Shown here piece by piece: positions 46,340 through 57,830 of a stretch of DNA of 64,000 nucleotides. The DNA is taken from NCBI RefSeq assembly GCF_050947335.1, contig NC_134995.1, positions 9,524,501 through 9,588,500 on the forward strand, in the 5' to 3' direction. The notes under the pieces were generated by a model. The model had not been told where the DNA came from and ran no database searches. It saw only the letters and a program-made list of their open reading frames with translations. Made by a program: the position numbers and the translations under genes. Position 1 is the first letter of the stretch. Every line of letters starts with the position of its first letter. This DNA comes from Megachile rotundata (taxonomy: Eukaryota; Arthropoda; Insecta; Hymenoptera; Megachilidae).

Positions 46340-46960
46340 TTCGGGTATAACAATAAAGGAGCAACATTCGTCGACGACAGAAGCGGCAACGGTTACGTCG
46401 GACCGCTAACCGGAATGCGCGCGCGCCAACTCTCGGGGCTCCGCGAAGCAATTGGGTGCCCGAGTCAGCTCCTCCGATGAAGAGAGGCCAACGGGAAAGA
46501 AGGGGATCCGCAGAGAGAGAGAGAAGAGTGTGGGACAAGACGTCCGCGGGAACGGAGCCTCCTGTGCTCGCGATTGAAGAAGATGGCAAATGGGCGCGAG
46601 AAAGAGGGCACACCGTCGGAGCGAGCAAGATGGACAGACCACGAAGCACGTGGAGATTCGAGGCACATTGCGCCCAGACCAGCGGCACGAAAATTTGGTG
46701 AGGCCTCCTTGCTTGCGGACCGACCACATTCCCTCCCCACCAGATTTCCTCGTACGAGAACCTTATCCGCCTGGCTGTTTCTTCGTGGTCCGCTCTATCC
46801 GCGTGCGCGTTTACATCGACAGCCGGATCATCGGGGACCTGGTTTGCATTAACTGTCGCAGCCGCGCGGGAATACTTGAATGGGTAGCCCGTTAAGCGAA
46901 AACGAACGGTCTGTTAAGGGCACTTGTTCCTTTTTCTACTGGGGGCCTTTCGATGACATT
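46340..46960. promoter_or_regulatory. GC/CpG-rich island with GAGA tract; candidate promoter
   Basis: A sharp change from AT-rich to GC/CpG-rich sequence, with a purine-rich cagagagagagagaagagtg at about 46511 that fits GAGA-factor-type sites. Several short overlapping ORFs on both strands (81-131 codons) reflect GC content, not coding. The island sits about 2.3 kb inside the intron inferred downstream of the 49271 donor and could be an alternative first-exon promoter of the same minus-strand gene. I see no convincing TATA, initiator or donor to fix an orientation. Confidence 0.35.
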
Positions 46961-47825
46961 TTGAGACATTTTCTCACTATGTTGCAATTGGTCCTAAAGG
47001 TGCGTTTGCATGAGCAAATTTTGACTTTGGAGTGGGACACTCGATGTCATCCTGACGATGTTGATTCATAGCCATTCAGAATCTCAAGGGGCATCGAGTT
47101 TGAAAGTCCCTATATATTCAGGTGGAACAACTTTGGTTTTAAAAGGAACTTGTTCCTAAACAAAAAGATGTAGCATATATAGGATGGGTAGGATGTCCTT
47201 AAACAGGATAACTCGGGAACTAAAACTCTGTAGCTCTACAATGTGAGCAGTTTCGATGTTGCTACAAAGATTGCTAGATGGACTTATTTACAGCTTTTAA
47301 CACTTCTGAACAAGATTGATATGATGACCTTTTGCATCTGGATGTATCTACCTGGGCGAAGTTATATTAATCTGGACAAAGTTATATTGACCTGGACAAA
47401 GTTAGCACAGAGTTAATCCAAAAGTCTTGGTTGGCTTGTTCGAAATTAATGAAACGTTAAAGGTTATCCATCCACATATGGACATCACTATTGTTATGTG
47501 GACTGTCTTAGGACTTGTTGACTTAATTTGATTTCTTCATAACCAAATTCTTTGACTTTCCGACTGAACATTCTTTGAAGATGTTTAAAATATACTAAGG
47601 TTGTGTCTACGTCACTCAGACATTAACTAAGTAAGCTTAATTGCTCACGTAACACGTGAACGACTACTCATGAAGCCATACTATAATTCCTAAGCTCATA
47701 TGATTGATTTTATGCTACTGAGTTACTTAAAGACTGTTAATCTTTAATATTCATATATTACCAAAATACCTAGCCCCAGATACGTGGCCCATCACACCTT
47801 AATGGCGAAAGTGTGTTGGCAACTA
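46961..47825. other. Unique spacer
   Basis: No ORF over 63 codons. A local repetition (gacctggacaaagttatatt) occurs at 47355-47405. Confidence 0.5.
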
Positions 47826-48480
47826 CGAAAGCTACAGTGTTATTAGTAAAAACAAGAGAATGTATCCAAGCAGCTTCAATGCCAGGTGCTGTGCTGTTAA
47901 CTGGACATTTAAGGCTTTAAAGGCTGTTGCTCACTTAACAGCTTTGAAACGGTACTAGATTGATACGAACACATTCGTCTTATTAATGTACCTAAACATT
48001 GACGCTATATTATCATTAGAAATAAGAAAATAAGTTAGATGTCAATCAAGTTGTGTGCTATTAGCTGAACATCAGTGGTATGTGAACATAGAATTATGTA
48101 GCTAACTATATTGTTATTAAAAATAAGAAAATGTGATGGGAACCAAGTAGATGAACTTCCTTAAAGCTTGGCACAGTGAATGTAATATTTACAGATGCTA
48201 TATTGTTATCAAAAATAAGAAATGTTTGATGGGAACCGAGCAGACGAACTTTCTTAGAGGTACTTGGCACATTATGTGAACGTAGTATTTATGAAGCTAT
48301 AGATGCTATATTGTTATTAAAAAAAAGAAAATGTCTGATGGGAACCAAGCAGATGAACTTCTTTGAAGGTTGGCGCAGTATGTGAACGTAGTATATATGT
48401 AGCTAACTATAGGTTCTATATTGTTACCAAGAATAAGAAAATATTTGATGGCTGTTAGCAGAACTTAAACTTAGAACGTG
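47826..48480. repeat. ~93-110-bp tandem repeat, ~6 diverged copies
   Basis: The landmark tatattgttattaaaaataa recurs at about 48006, 48108, 48201, 48309 and 48419, with a weaker copy at about 47837. Shared parts include gatgggaaccaagcagatga and cagtatgtgaacgtagtat. Copies differ by indels as well as substitutions, so the array is old. Confidence 0.85.
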
Positions 48481-49270
48481 ATCGACACGTGATATAATTT
48501 GTGTAGACAATCGATAATTATGATTAAAAGTATAGTGATGCGAACCAAATGATCGACAGCCTAAAGGCTCACCTAGCGATCGCGGAGTGCGTGCGGAGTC
48601 GCCACGTGTTAGCTGCAGCTTAGCGGCTCCTCGTGCCGCATCCCGGCAGCCTTGTTATCTCCTTATCAACCCCTCCCGTGGAAACCCTCTGGAATATAGG
48701 TTCCTCAGTTCCTCTTCTCGCCCGTTGGATCCAAACGATGTATCATCCGTGTCTGTCGGTCAGGTCCGAACAGTTTGGTGTTCCTGGGCGTGTAACGAGA
48801 TCCGTCACTCAACACAATTCACCGGAGAATCCCGTGGCTGTGATCGTTTACGCGATCATCGCATTCGACTGGCACACCGCAAATTGAGGCGACCGATTGT
48901 ATCGGTGCCCGCGATTACCCGTATTCGTCGACGATTCACAGTCAATAAGTAACCGATCGAATCGCGCGTAGTTGCCCTACGTTCGAGCGTGGTGCGGATA
49001 TAGGGACAAACTCCCGTTGGACGCAGGCGAGCATCGATAACGGGCAGGTAACGGCAACGGCACCGGCACCAACAACGTATTCCGTCAAAAGGCTCCCCGA
49101 CGTACGTTCGTCAATTTGTCCTCTCCTCGGCCGGTTGTCTACCTCCACCTTTCCCTCGTTCTCGTTCCTCCTTCTATCTGTCCACCACGAAAGAATGCGT
49201 AACCACACCGGTTTACGGTTCCGTTCGCGACGAAGATGTTCTGCGGACTGATAACCTGCCGTCTACTTAC
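48481..49270. other. Unique CpG-rich sequence upstream of donor
   Basis: On the minus strand this is the start of the intron after the donor at 49270. The ORFs of 121 and 84 codons on the plus strand at 48587-48952 overlap in different frames. No product recognised. Confidence 0.4.
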
Positions 49271-49790
49271 CTCCGGCGAGCGCCCCTAACGCGCCGAACT
49301 CCCTGGCACGACAGGTGCTCCGAAGGAGGAGTGGGAATAAGAGGATGGTCCCGCGGAGGGGACAGGGATAACCTACTCGTAGCGGCAGCAACGGCAGCAG
49401 CAACGACGACGACGACGGCGGCGGCGGCGGTGGTGGCTCTTGGCCCGATGTGTATACGCATCGCGAGACGGAGACGGAGAGAAAGAGAGTGGCGAACACG
49501 GGGGAACGACGGGAACGAGGAAGAAGAAGGGCCGGGAAAGAGGGAGAGACGCGATGGGAAAGAGATCGAGAGAGCTGGACGACGACGACGGCGGCGGCGG
49601 CGGCAGGCCGTGCAACCAGCACCGAGCAGACCGAAGAGAAGAGGGCAACGACACCGCATCGCGGGTCGGTGGGCTTCGACACATTTACCGAAAACTACAT
49701 CGTCACCACCGTCACCGCCACCGATGCCGCCGTTCGGATTCTCCGAATCTCTCGATAATTGATCGATCGATCGACACCCGGCCACCGACT
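49271..49790 (-). other. Candidate 5' exon (5'UTR or N-terminal coding), minus strand
   Basis: On the minus strand a GC-rich segment ends at a near-perfect donor, GCCGGAG|gtaagta. Upstream are GCC/GTC/GGC-type trinucleotide runs and a purine/pyrimidine-skewed stretch, typical of insect first exons and 5'UTRs. One frame is open from an ATG at 49659 to the donor (129 codons plus 2 nt: Arg/Ser/Pro-rich, then poly-Ala/Val). It ends in phase 2, which is what the 14540-14619 exon needs, but a match by chance has odds of about one in three. Two other frames are also partly open because of the simple-repeat content, so untranslated leader is equally likely. The transcription start is not identified. 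Confidence 0.45.
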
Positions 49791-50100
49791 ACCTAGCGAT
49801 GCCTGGAATTTACGCGTACCCCTTCGACTATTCCCTTCGATCTTGCCCTTCTTTTACAACGATATTACGCATCTCAGACTTGGCCCTGAACAGGGTCTGA
49901 CATGGCTGAAGATTTTGGAGATTTTTGTATTTCATTTAATTTTGATTTGTTAACAGTAATAAGCTTCATTAATATAATTATATAATTACACCGCATTTTT
50001 GTAATTAAGTTAACTTGTTATTACATGATTAGCGAAGTGTGTAAAGATTATCAGTTTTATCAGTCGATTGTGGAGTTACCCCTTGGATCCATAGGTAGAC
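49791..50100. promoter_or_regulatory. Possible promoter-proximal region of the minus-strand gene
   Basis: Follows a (gatc)n run near 49760 (attgatcgatcgatcgacac) and becomes AT-rich after 49920. If the 49271 exon is a first exon, its promoter should be here. No TATA or initiator is convincing. Confidence 0.25.
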
Positions 50101-51015
50101 ATGGAGTGACATGTGCATAAATCGTTACATATAGTTCTTTATTTGAGTTGGTAGTGTATATTGGTACATATGTGGTTCTATTTGATGTGGTGTATATGAT
50201 TCATACTGGTTCATATAGTTTTTTGTTTGATATGGTGGTGTATGTGAAGTATATTGGCACATATGTACATATGTGGTTCTATTTGATGTGGTGTATATGA
50301 TTCATACTGGTTCATATAGTTTCTTGTTTAATATGGTGGTGTATGTGAAGTATATTGGTACATATGTACATATGTGGTTCTATATGATACGGTGTATTTG
50401 ATTCATACTGGTTCATATAGTCTTTTCTTTGATATGGTGGTGTATATGTATCATATGTGTGTACATAGTTTTCTACTTGATGTGGTATATGAATCATGTG
50501 GGTACATATGAGTCTCTACTTGATATGGTAGTGCATATGAATCATATGAGTACATGTAGTTCTCTACTTGATGTGGTATTGCATATGTACCATGTGGGTA
50601 TATTGTATAGTTCTATACTTGATGTGGTAGTGCATAAAATCATATGAGTACATATAGGTCTCTACTTGATGTGGTATTGCATATGTATCATGTGGGTATA
50701 TTGTATAGTTCTATACTTGATATGGTAGAATATATGAATCATATAGGTACATATAGCTCTCTACTTGATGTGGTATTGCATATGTGTCATGTGGGTATAT
50801 TGTATAGTTCTATACTTGATATGGTAGAATATATGAATCATATAGGTACACATAGCTCTCTACTTGATGTGGTAGTGCATATGAATCATATGAGTACATA
50901 TAGTTCCCTACTTGATGTGGTAGAATATATGAATCATATAGGTACATATAGCTCTCTACTTGATGTGGTAGGGTACATGAATCATATGAGTACATATAGT
51001 CTCTACTTGATGTAG
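50101..51015. repeat. ~49-bp minisatellite in 99-bp dimers
   Basis: The word ctctacttgatgtggta recurs at 50564, 50662, 50761 and 50860 (98-99 bp) and then at 50908 and 50956 (48 bp). Intermediate copies have ctatacttgatatggta and tatattgtatagtt in alternate monomers. Earlier units (50150-50460) are a diverged form with ggtgtatatgattcatactg. ORFs of 61-123 codons are artefacts. Confidence 0.92.
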
Positions 51016-51017
51016 TA

Positions 51018-51056
51018 GTGTGGATACATATGAATCATACCCATATGTATCCACAC
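51018..51056. other. Perfect 15-bp inverted repeat, 9-nt loop
   Basis: GTGTGGATACATATG at 51018-51032 is the exact reverse complement of CATATGTATCCACAC at 51042-51056. It lies at the right boundary of the 49-bp array and can form a hairpin or cruciform. Confidence 0.9.
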
Positions 51057-51840
51057 ATGTCCTCTACCTGACAGTATATATAAATGATGTTAACACATAG
51101 TCCTAGCCAACATACCTGCCTGCTATAACTCTTCCCAGTACATACAGTTCCACATAGAGTATATAAATCGTATCACTTCAGTACCTAACATAAATCACAT
51201 TAGTACATATATCCATTTGTGTGCAACCAAAATTGCAGGTGTCCATAATGAAGTGCGAGGGTACGGCAATCCAAAGTGGTAGCAAGGATTCTCCACGCTG
51301 GAAGATGGAACGAGCTAGGAATTAGGGTATCTGGGATTTAGAGGGACGTCGGGTGGTCATCCTCGATCGTTGGCCTCTTCGGGGCCCGGCCATTTCGTAG
51401 CCGGGCCGCGTTTTCCACCTCCCACCCTCCTCATCTTTGCCGCTATCGCGCCACCTCATCCTTCTCATCCTCTTCCTCCTTCGCCCTTACCCTTCCTCTT
51501 CTTTCTCCTGTTCGTCTTCTCCCGTAGTCTTATACGTACATGCTTCACCCTTTTTCTTTCTTTCGTTCGTGCCTTTCCTCTTTCTTCGACTAGGGCAGCT
51601 CCGGGAACGATATCTCGAGAACGATCTCCGATGTGGCCCTTTCCGAGCCTGCGTTCCACCAGCCAGAACTCGCGATCACTATTTGCGAGGGCATCTCGAC
51701 CTTGTCGAGGAACGACATCTATTACTCACTTACTATTTTATTGCCCGGACGATTTCCAGCTTCGCGAACACCGTGTGGTGTTGGACGGCTACTGAGGGTG
51801 CATCCGTCGGGATGCGAATAATTTAATCTTCTAGTTGGGA
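51057..51840. other. Unique island with GC hairpin and pyrimidine tract
   Basis: GGCCCGGC (51383-51390) and GCCGGGCC (51400-51407) form a perfect 8-bp GC stem. A pyrimidine-rich stretch follows at about 51415-51600. The plus-strand ORF covering it (51370-51795, 141 codons) starts with TTG and reflects the skew, so it is not annotated as a gene. Confidence 0.45.
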
Positions 51841-52610
51841 AATGTAGGTGGGGAATTTTTAAATTCTCAAGTTCTAGGTTTATAAATTTATTGATTTATT
51901 AATTGGAAAATTTGACATTTTTAGTCACAGATTTTTGAAGTTCAGAGTTTTCAAGTTTATTGGTCTACGAGTTGTGGGCTTGTAAATTTTGGAATTTCTG
52001 ATTAGAGAAACTTTAGGGTTGCAAATTTTCAAATTAAATAGCAAAATTTTTAGGGTTGCAAATCAAATTTTTTAGGAGCAAAATTTATAAGTTTACAAAT
52101 GTCTATATTTTTTAATAGGATAATTTACAAGCTTAAAAATGTCTAAATTTTTCAATAATAAAATTTACAAAATTTACAAAAATGTCTAAATTTTTTAATA
52201 GAAAAATTTACAAGTTTAAAAATGTGTTAATTTTTCAATAGCAAAATTCACAAGTTTACAAATGTCTTAATTTTTCAAAAGCAAAATTTACAAAATTTAC
52301 AAAAATATCTCAATTTTTCAATAGGAAAATTTACAAGTTTACAAATGTCTTAATTTTTCAATAATAAAATTTATAAAATTTACAAAATTTACACAAATGT
52401 CTAAATTTTTTAATAGCAAAATTTACAAGTTTACAAATGTCTAATTTTTTTAATAGCAGAATTTACAAGTTTGCAAACTTCCAAACATCCAACCAGCAAA
52501 ATTGTCAAGTCTGCAAATGTCGAAACATCCAAACATTAAAATCAACCTTCTAACTTCAGAATTTTTTAAATTCCTAAATTTCCAAATTTCTAAATTTGAA
52601 AGTTTTCACA
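51841..52610. repeat. ~45-50-bp AT-rich minisatellite
   Basis: About twelve diverged copies of gcaaaatttacaagtttac plus aaatgtctaaattttttaat. Confidence 0.88.
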
Positions 52611-52980
52611 AGTGAACCAATCAGAATTCTTCAGAGGAGCTTCAGTGCCCAAGAGCCGATCACCGGGCAGTAAATCTCGTCACACGGATACCCAGAAGGG
52701 GTTGCAGCAAACCTATGTTCCTTCCGCTCAATATATGGCCTCATCGACATATCCGTCGTATTTCCCACTCTCCTTTTATCATTCCTCCAATTGTATTTCC
52801 TTATATTCCTTGAGCATCGTATTCCGGGCTCGTTCGACATCCGCATGACATTTCCCATCGATCATTCTCTCCTTCCTCGATATCCGCGTAGCTCGGTTGA
52901 CCGTTAATCGTGACACATTCCCCGATATATAGAAATCCATGGTAAATAAATATTGAAATCAATTTAGAATTAATACTATA
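52611..52980. other. Unique spacer
   Basis: CpG-containing, with short ORFs (78 and 75 codons on opposite strands) only. Confidence 0.45.
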
Positions 52981-53565
52981 TATGGATGTACATCTATCAA
53001 TTGTTCATATATCGTTTATACATCAATCATGTCCATCGCCATTAATATATCATCAATATATTAATCAGATCAATGCATCGTTAATACATCAACCAAACAT
53101 CAACATCATCGATTTATTGTTAATACAACAATCAGATCGACGTATAGTTAATGTATCAATCAAATATCAATATCATCGATTTATTGTTAATACAACAATC
53201 AGATCGACGTATCGTTAATGTGTCAACTAAATATCAACATCATCGATTTATTGTTAATACAACAATAAGATCCACATATCGTTAATGTATCAATCAAATA
53301 TCAATATCATCGATTTATTGTTAATACAACAATAAGATCCACATATCGTTAATGTATCAATCAAATATCAATATCATCGACATATCGTTAACACGTCAAT
53401 CAGCTATCCACATCATCGATGCATCATCAATACATCAACCACATAAAACATAAACATGAATCAAACATATCACCGATATATCGTTAATATATTAATCAGA
53501 CCAATCCATCACACCGTCAACCAAATATCAACAACGCTATATAAATTAATAAATTAATCAGCTAT
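52981..53565. repeat. 67-bp minisatellite, ~8 copies
   Basis: The landmark catcgatttattgttaatac occurs at 53107, 53174, 53241 and 53308, exactly 67 bp apart, with diverged copies on both sides (atcgttaatgtatcaatc). Confidence 0.93.
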
Positions 53566-54145
53566 CCGATATACCGTTAATCAATGAAACATCGATATCG
53601 ATAATCGGTAGCCTGAAGTGTATCCGATCGTTCTCGACAGTGGTGTGGCTGATGGGCGAGTATCGGCAACGTTCGACGAAAAAACAAACATTTTCCGTTT
53701 TCAAGATCGCGCTAAAAACCCGGTGCAGTCTCTCTAGCGCGCGTTCTGAGAAGGATCGGGGTCGCGGGACCGTCGCGTCGCGTCGTGTCGCGTCGCATCG
53801 GCAGAAGCAAGCAAGCGTTCCTGTACGCGAGAAGATGCGACACGAAGCGGGGCGGAGCGGAGCGGAACGCGATGGGCGATCCGATCCGATCCGATCCAAG
53901 GCGAGGCCAGGCGAGACAAGACCAGACGAAGATCAACCAAGGCGTCGTCGCTGTGCGCTTAACTGCCCTAAAAGGCAGTTCTTCCCTCTTTGCTACCTAG
54001 TCACCGTTGCGTTGTCTTCCAAGCTGTCCACATCCTCGTCGCCTTTGAACGACTCGAATTTGAAGACGTTTAAATTTATCAATGTCACAGTTTCTTCTAT
54101 TTCAAAAAATTTCAACTTTCCTCTATTGTCACAACTTCCTTCCAT
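53566..54145. other. CpG-rich island with CGTCG and CCGAT short tandem runs
   Basis: Contains cgtcgcgtcgcgtcgtgtcg (about 53772) and a run of four ccgat units near 53880. Overlapping ORFs occur on both strands (up to 214 codons from a GTG, with an in-frame ATG at 53652, running into the 147-bp array), but the sequence is low-complexity Arg/Ser-rich and the frame enters the satellite. A promoter or 5'UTR-like role is possible; coding is not supported. Confidence 0.35.
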
Positions 54146-54189
54146 TACTTTCAGTAAGGAAACCCAGAGAGTATCAAAAGAAGAACTGC

Positions 54190-55235
54190 AAAAACACTTA
54201 TGGCCGTCGGTTTCCCGCGATGGTACATTTCAACCTTATTATACAGAGTTGCGAGCTGTGGTTGGGCAGAATTATTGCTATTGATGTACTGATCGGTTGT
54301 ACCAAGTTTGAGAAAGATCGGCGTTGCTAAACTCGTCGTGACCTAACCTAACCGTAATGAAAAAAGATCTATACATCTCCCTTATTATACAGAGTTGCGC
54401 CCTGTGGCTGGGCAGAATTATTGCTATTGATATACCGATCACTTGTGCCAAGTTTGACAAAGATCGGCAGTGTTAACCTTGTCGTGACCTAACCTAACCG
54501 TAATGAACGAAAAATCTATGCATCTCCCTTATTATACAGAGTTGTGTCCTGTGGTTGGGCAGAATTATTGCTATTGATGTATTGATCGGTTGTACCAAGT
54601 TTGAGAAAGATCGGCAGTGTTAACCTTGTCGTGACCTAACCTAAACGTAATGAAAAGAAAATCTATACATCTCTCTTATTATACAGAGTTGCGTCCTGTG
54701 GTTGGGCAGAATTATTGCTATTGATGTACCGATCACTTGTGCCAAGTTTGAGAAAGATCGGCAGTGTTAACCTTGTCGTGACCTAACCTAACCGTAAAGA
54801 AAAGAAAATGTATACATCTCTCTTATTATACAGAGTTGCGCTCTGTGGTTGGGTAGAATTATTGCTATTGATGTACTGATCGGTTGTACCAAGTTTGAGA
54901 AAGATCGGCGTTGCTAACCTTGTCGTGACCTAACCTAACCGTAATGAAAAGAAAATGTATACATCTCTCTTATTATACAGAGTTGCGTCCTGTGGTTGGG
55001 CAGAATTATTGCTATTGATGTACCGATCACTTGTGCCAAGTTTGAGAAAGATCGGCGTTGCTAACCTTGTCGTGACCTAACCTAACCATAACGAAAAGAA
55101 AATGTATACATCTCTCTTATTATACAGAGTTGCGAGCTGTGGTTAGGCAGAATTATTGCTATTGATGTACCGATCACTTGTGCCAAGTTTGACAAAAATC
55201 GGCGGTGTTAATGTCGTAGCCTAACCATAATGAAA
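54190..55235. repeat. 147-bp satellite, seven tandem copies
   Basis: The landmark cagagttgcg (one copy gagttgtg) sits at 54244, 54390, 54537, 54684, 54831, 54978 and 55125: one step of 146 and five of 147 bp. Each unit contains gggcagaattattgctattg, ccaagtttgagaaagatcgg, and in most copies gtgacctaacctaaccgtaa. Copies differ at a handful of positions. The period equals the length of nucleosome core DNA. The embedded CCTAACCTAACC resembles two TTAGG telomere units on the other strand. Confidence 0.97.
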
Positions 55236-55930
55236 AAATGTGTTGATCAAAGTTAGATTTCCAAAAGATTTCACACGGAATCGATCCTGTTCGGTAACGA
55301 GCAGACAGAGCACGTTTGCTCGCACGTGATCCGCATTTTGGGGGCAGGCGTCGTGTAACAGGGCCACAGACGCCGCTGGCCATTGTCTTGTTCGCTTGTA
55401 CCGATGAATCCTCGTGGGTCGCAAGGCGAATATCAATGAATCGGCGTAAACGCGAAAAAAGAAGAGGGAGCGTCGGCCCGTAAGCACGCACGATCGTTAT
55501 CGGTTAAACGGTGTCAAGCAGCGTACGCTAATGACTTCTCGGTAACGAACCACTTCCTTGCAAATTGCTTCGCGTGATTAGGCTCCGTCCGCTTCACAGA
55601 AGCGTCCGGCTCCATTAGAATCGTTCGATCCGCTCGAGACGCGCGGCACGATCGTGTTACAGGACGATCGTTGCCAACGCGGACCCATCCAGACGTCTTC
55701 AGGCATTTCAAACTCGCGCGGTCAACTAGCGACCGGAATTTCTTTCGGCTTTTTTACGACACGCAAGAAACGTACAGTAAGCTATTGTTCGGAGCCGAGG
55801 TTCGTTCGGGACGCGTTCACTTACGGGAAGTCGGTGACGTTTCTTGCGAGATACGTCAACCGAGGTTCCCTTATTCGAGGACGATCTGAATGTTCTGGGG
55901 AGCGTGCGTGCCTTCGATAGGGATTAGAGG
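55236..55930. other. Unique CpG-rich island; no gene recognised
   Basis: Minus-strand ORFs of 105, 88 and 65 codons and plus-strand ORFs of 88 and 72 overlap one another. None has a recognisable domain or splice context. Confidence 0.4.
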
Positions 55931-56400
55931 CAGGATAGTTCGAGTTGTGGGAATCGAGGAATTTCAGAAATTTACTAGTTTACTAGTTTATAGAATTTAC
56001 TATAAGATAGCGGAAGTTTAGAAAGCTTCACAGGTTTGGAGATTTAGGATATTTGGAATTTGGAAGGTTGGAAAAGTTTGGTAATTTAAGGACATTTGGA
56101 AATTTGGGAAAATTTGGTAGTGGAAGAAATTTTGAAGATTTGGAAATTGTAGTAGGAAGGATTTTAGGTACATATGTACCCTGTTCAGAGATGTGAACTA
56201 TGCAATATATGAAGAGGAAGGTAAACGTTAATGCAGATCTAGGGGACGAGAATCATATGATGCTCTTTCGAATATTGAGGTGCAGGAATTTAGGAATTTT
56301 GGGATTTGAGGAGTTGAAACTTTGAGATTTGAGAATTTAGGGAATTTAGGGAATTTTGAGAATTTTGGTAATTTGGGAAATTTGTGGAATTTGGAACATT
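55931..56400. repeat. GGAATTTGGAA-type degenerate minisatellite
   Basis: Words gaatttagggaattt and tttggaaatttgg without a strict period, interrupted by unique sequence at 56160-56280. Confidence 0.7.
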
Positions 56401-56660
56401 TAGGAAACTTTTATTGGAGATAAAAGTAAAAGTGATATAAGAGCGATACACGAATTAGCATTAACATTTGTCTCCATCTAGCGATGTTAATCATCATTGT
56501 TTGTTCCTTCTTGTGTTCGCATGTTTCGATTCAATTTTGTTCTCTTATATTCTTCTCACGTAATTCTGATTGTATTTTATATCGTTCTTGAATAAATAGT
56601 TTTTCTGTTTTGTACATAATTAATTACGACACTTTATTCGTCCACGGATCTCCTCGCCTT
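56401..56660. other. Unique spacer
   Basis: Nothing recognisable. Confidence 0.5.
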
Positions 56661-57400
56661 CAACAACTTTGGGGATTTGAGAAATTTTGAGAATTTGGAG
56701 AATCTGGAGAATTTGAGAAATTTGAGAAGTTTGAGACATTAGAGAAATTTGAGAAGTTTAAGAAACTTGAGACATTAGAAAAATTTAAGAAGTTTGAGGA
56801 ATTGTGAAATTTGAGACGATAGAGAAATTTGAGACAATAGAGAAATCTGAGACATTAGAGAAATTTGAGAAGTCTGAGGAATTGTGAAATTTGAGACAAT
56901 AGAGAAATCTGAGACATTAGAGAAATTTGAGAACCTTAGGAAACTTGAGACATTAGAGGAATTTGAGAAGTCTGAGGAATTGTGAAATTTGAGATGATAG
57001 AGAAATTTGAGACAATAGAGAAATCTGAGACATTAGAGAAATTTGAGAACTTTAAGAAACTTGAGACATTAGAGAAATTTGAGAAATTGTGAAATTTGAG
57101 ACAATAGAGAAATTTGAGAAGTTTGAGACGCTTGAGACATTAGAGAAATTTGAGAAGCTTGAGGAATTGTGAAATTTGAGACAATAGAGAAATCTGAGAC
57201 ATTAGAGAAATTTAAGAAGTTTGAGGAATTATAAAATTTGAGACGATAGAGAAATTTGAGACAATAGAGGAATCTGAGACATTAGAGAAATTTGAGAAGT
57301 CTGAGGAATTGTGAAATTTGAGACAATAGAGAAATTTGAGAAGTTTGAGAAATTGTGAAATTTGAGACAATAGAGAAATTAGAGAAGTTTGAGAAATTGA
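56661..57400. repeat. GAGAAATTTGAGACATTA minisatellite
   Basis: Units of gagacattagagaaatttga, gaagtttgaggaattgtga and aatttgagacaatagag combine into compound units of about 60-100 bp that are copied along the block. Purine-rich on the plus strand throughout, so strongly strand-asymmetric. Confidence 0.92.
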
Positions 57401-57605
57401 AGACGTAACGTAAAAGACTCACGTACAAGAGTATAAATACGATAATTTCCGTACTATTTAATGAAACACTTAACCTGAACGTGGCAATAAACGTGTTCAA
57501 TCTCCGTCCTCGCGCAATTTATTATTATACCTATCAACCGTACATTAACCGTTTTCAAACGAACATTAATTTCTACGACCCATACCGTACTGAATTTTGG
57601 CACGT
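57401..57605. other. Unique spacer
   Basis: Nothing recognisable. Confidence 0.5.
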
Positions 57606-57830
57606 TAGAATTCTTAGATGGATCTCCATCTCAGATCTCAAATAACTCCCCAAATTTCTATATCTAGATCCTTAACTCCCCAAATCCCTATGTCTCCAAA
57701 CCTCTATATTCCCAAACTCAGTACTCAGAAATGTACAAACATAGAAATCTGATCACACAGAAATTTCAGAACAATTGATCCTCTGATCAATTGATCCTCA
57801 GCCTCGCGCCAACTCGTGGTTCGACACCTG
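57606..57830. repeat. Dispersed repeat, partner of 32871-33075
   Basis: Shares ctccatctcagatctcaaat, tatctagatcc, ccccaaatccctatgtc and the terminal gcgccaactcgtggttcgac segment with the 32.9-kb and 32.1-kb regions. It also contains a local palindromic pair of aattgatcctctgatcaatt. Confidence 0.8.

Noticed and set aside
46332..46895. ORFs of 81-131 codons on both strands in the CpG island
   Set aside because: Mutually overlapping, no domain and no splice support; better explained by high GC with few stop codons.
49373..49796. Six overlapping ORFs in the GCC/GTC-rich segment as separate genes
   Set aside because: Open in several frames on both strands because of trinucleotide runs; only the donor-linked minus-strand exon model is kept.
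51370..51826. 141- and 129-codon ORFs
   Set aside because: The first starts with TTG and spans a pyrimidine-skewed tract; composition alone explains the open frames.
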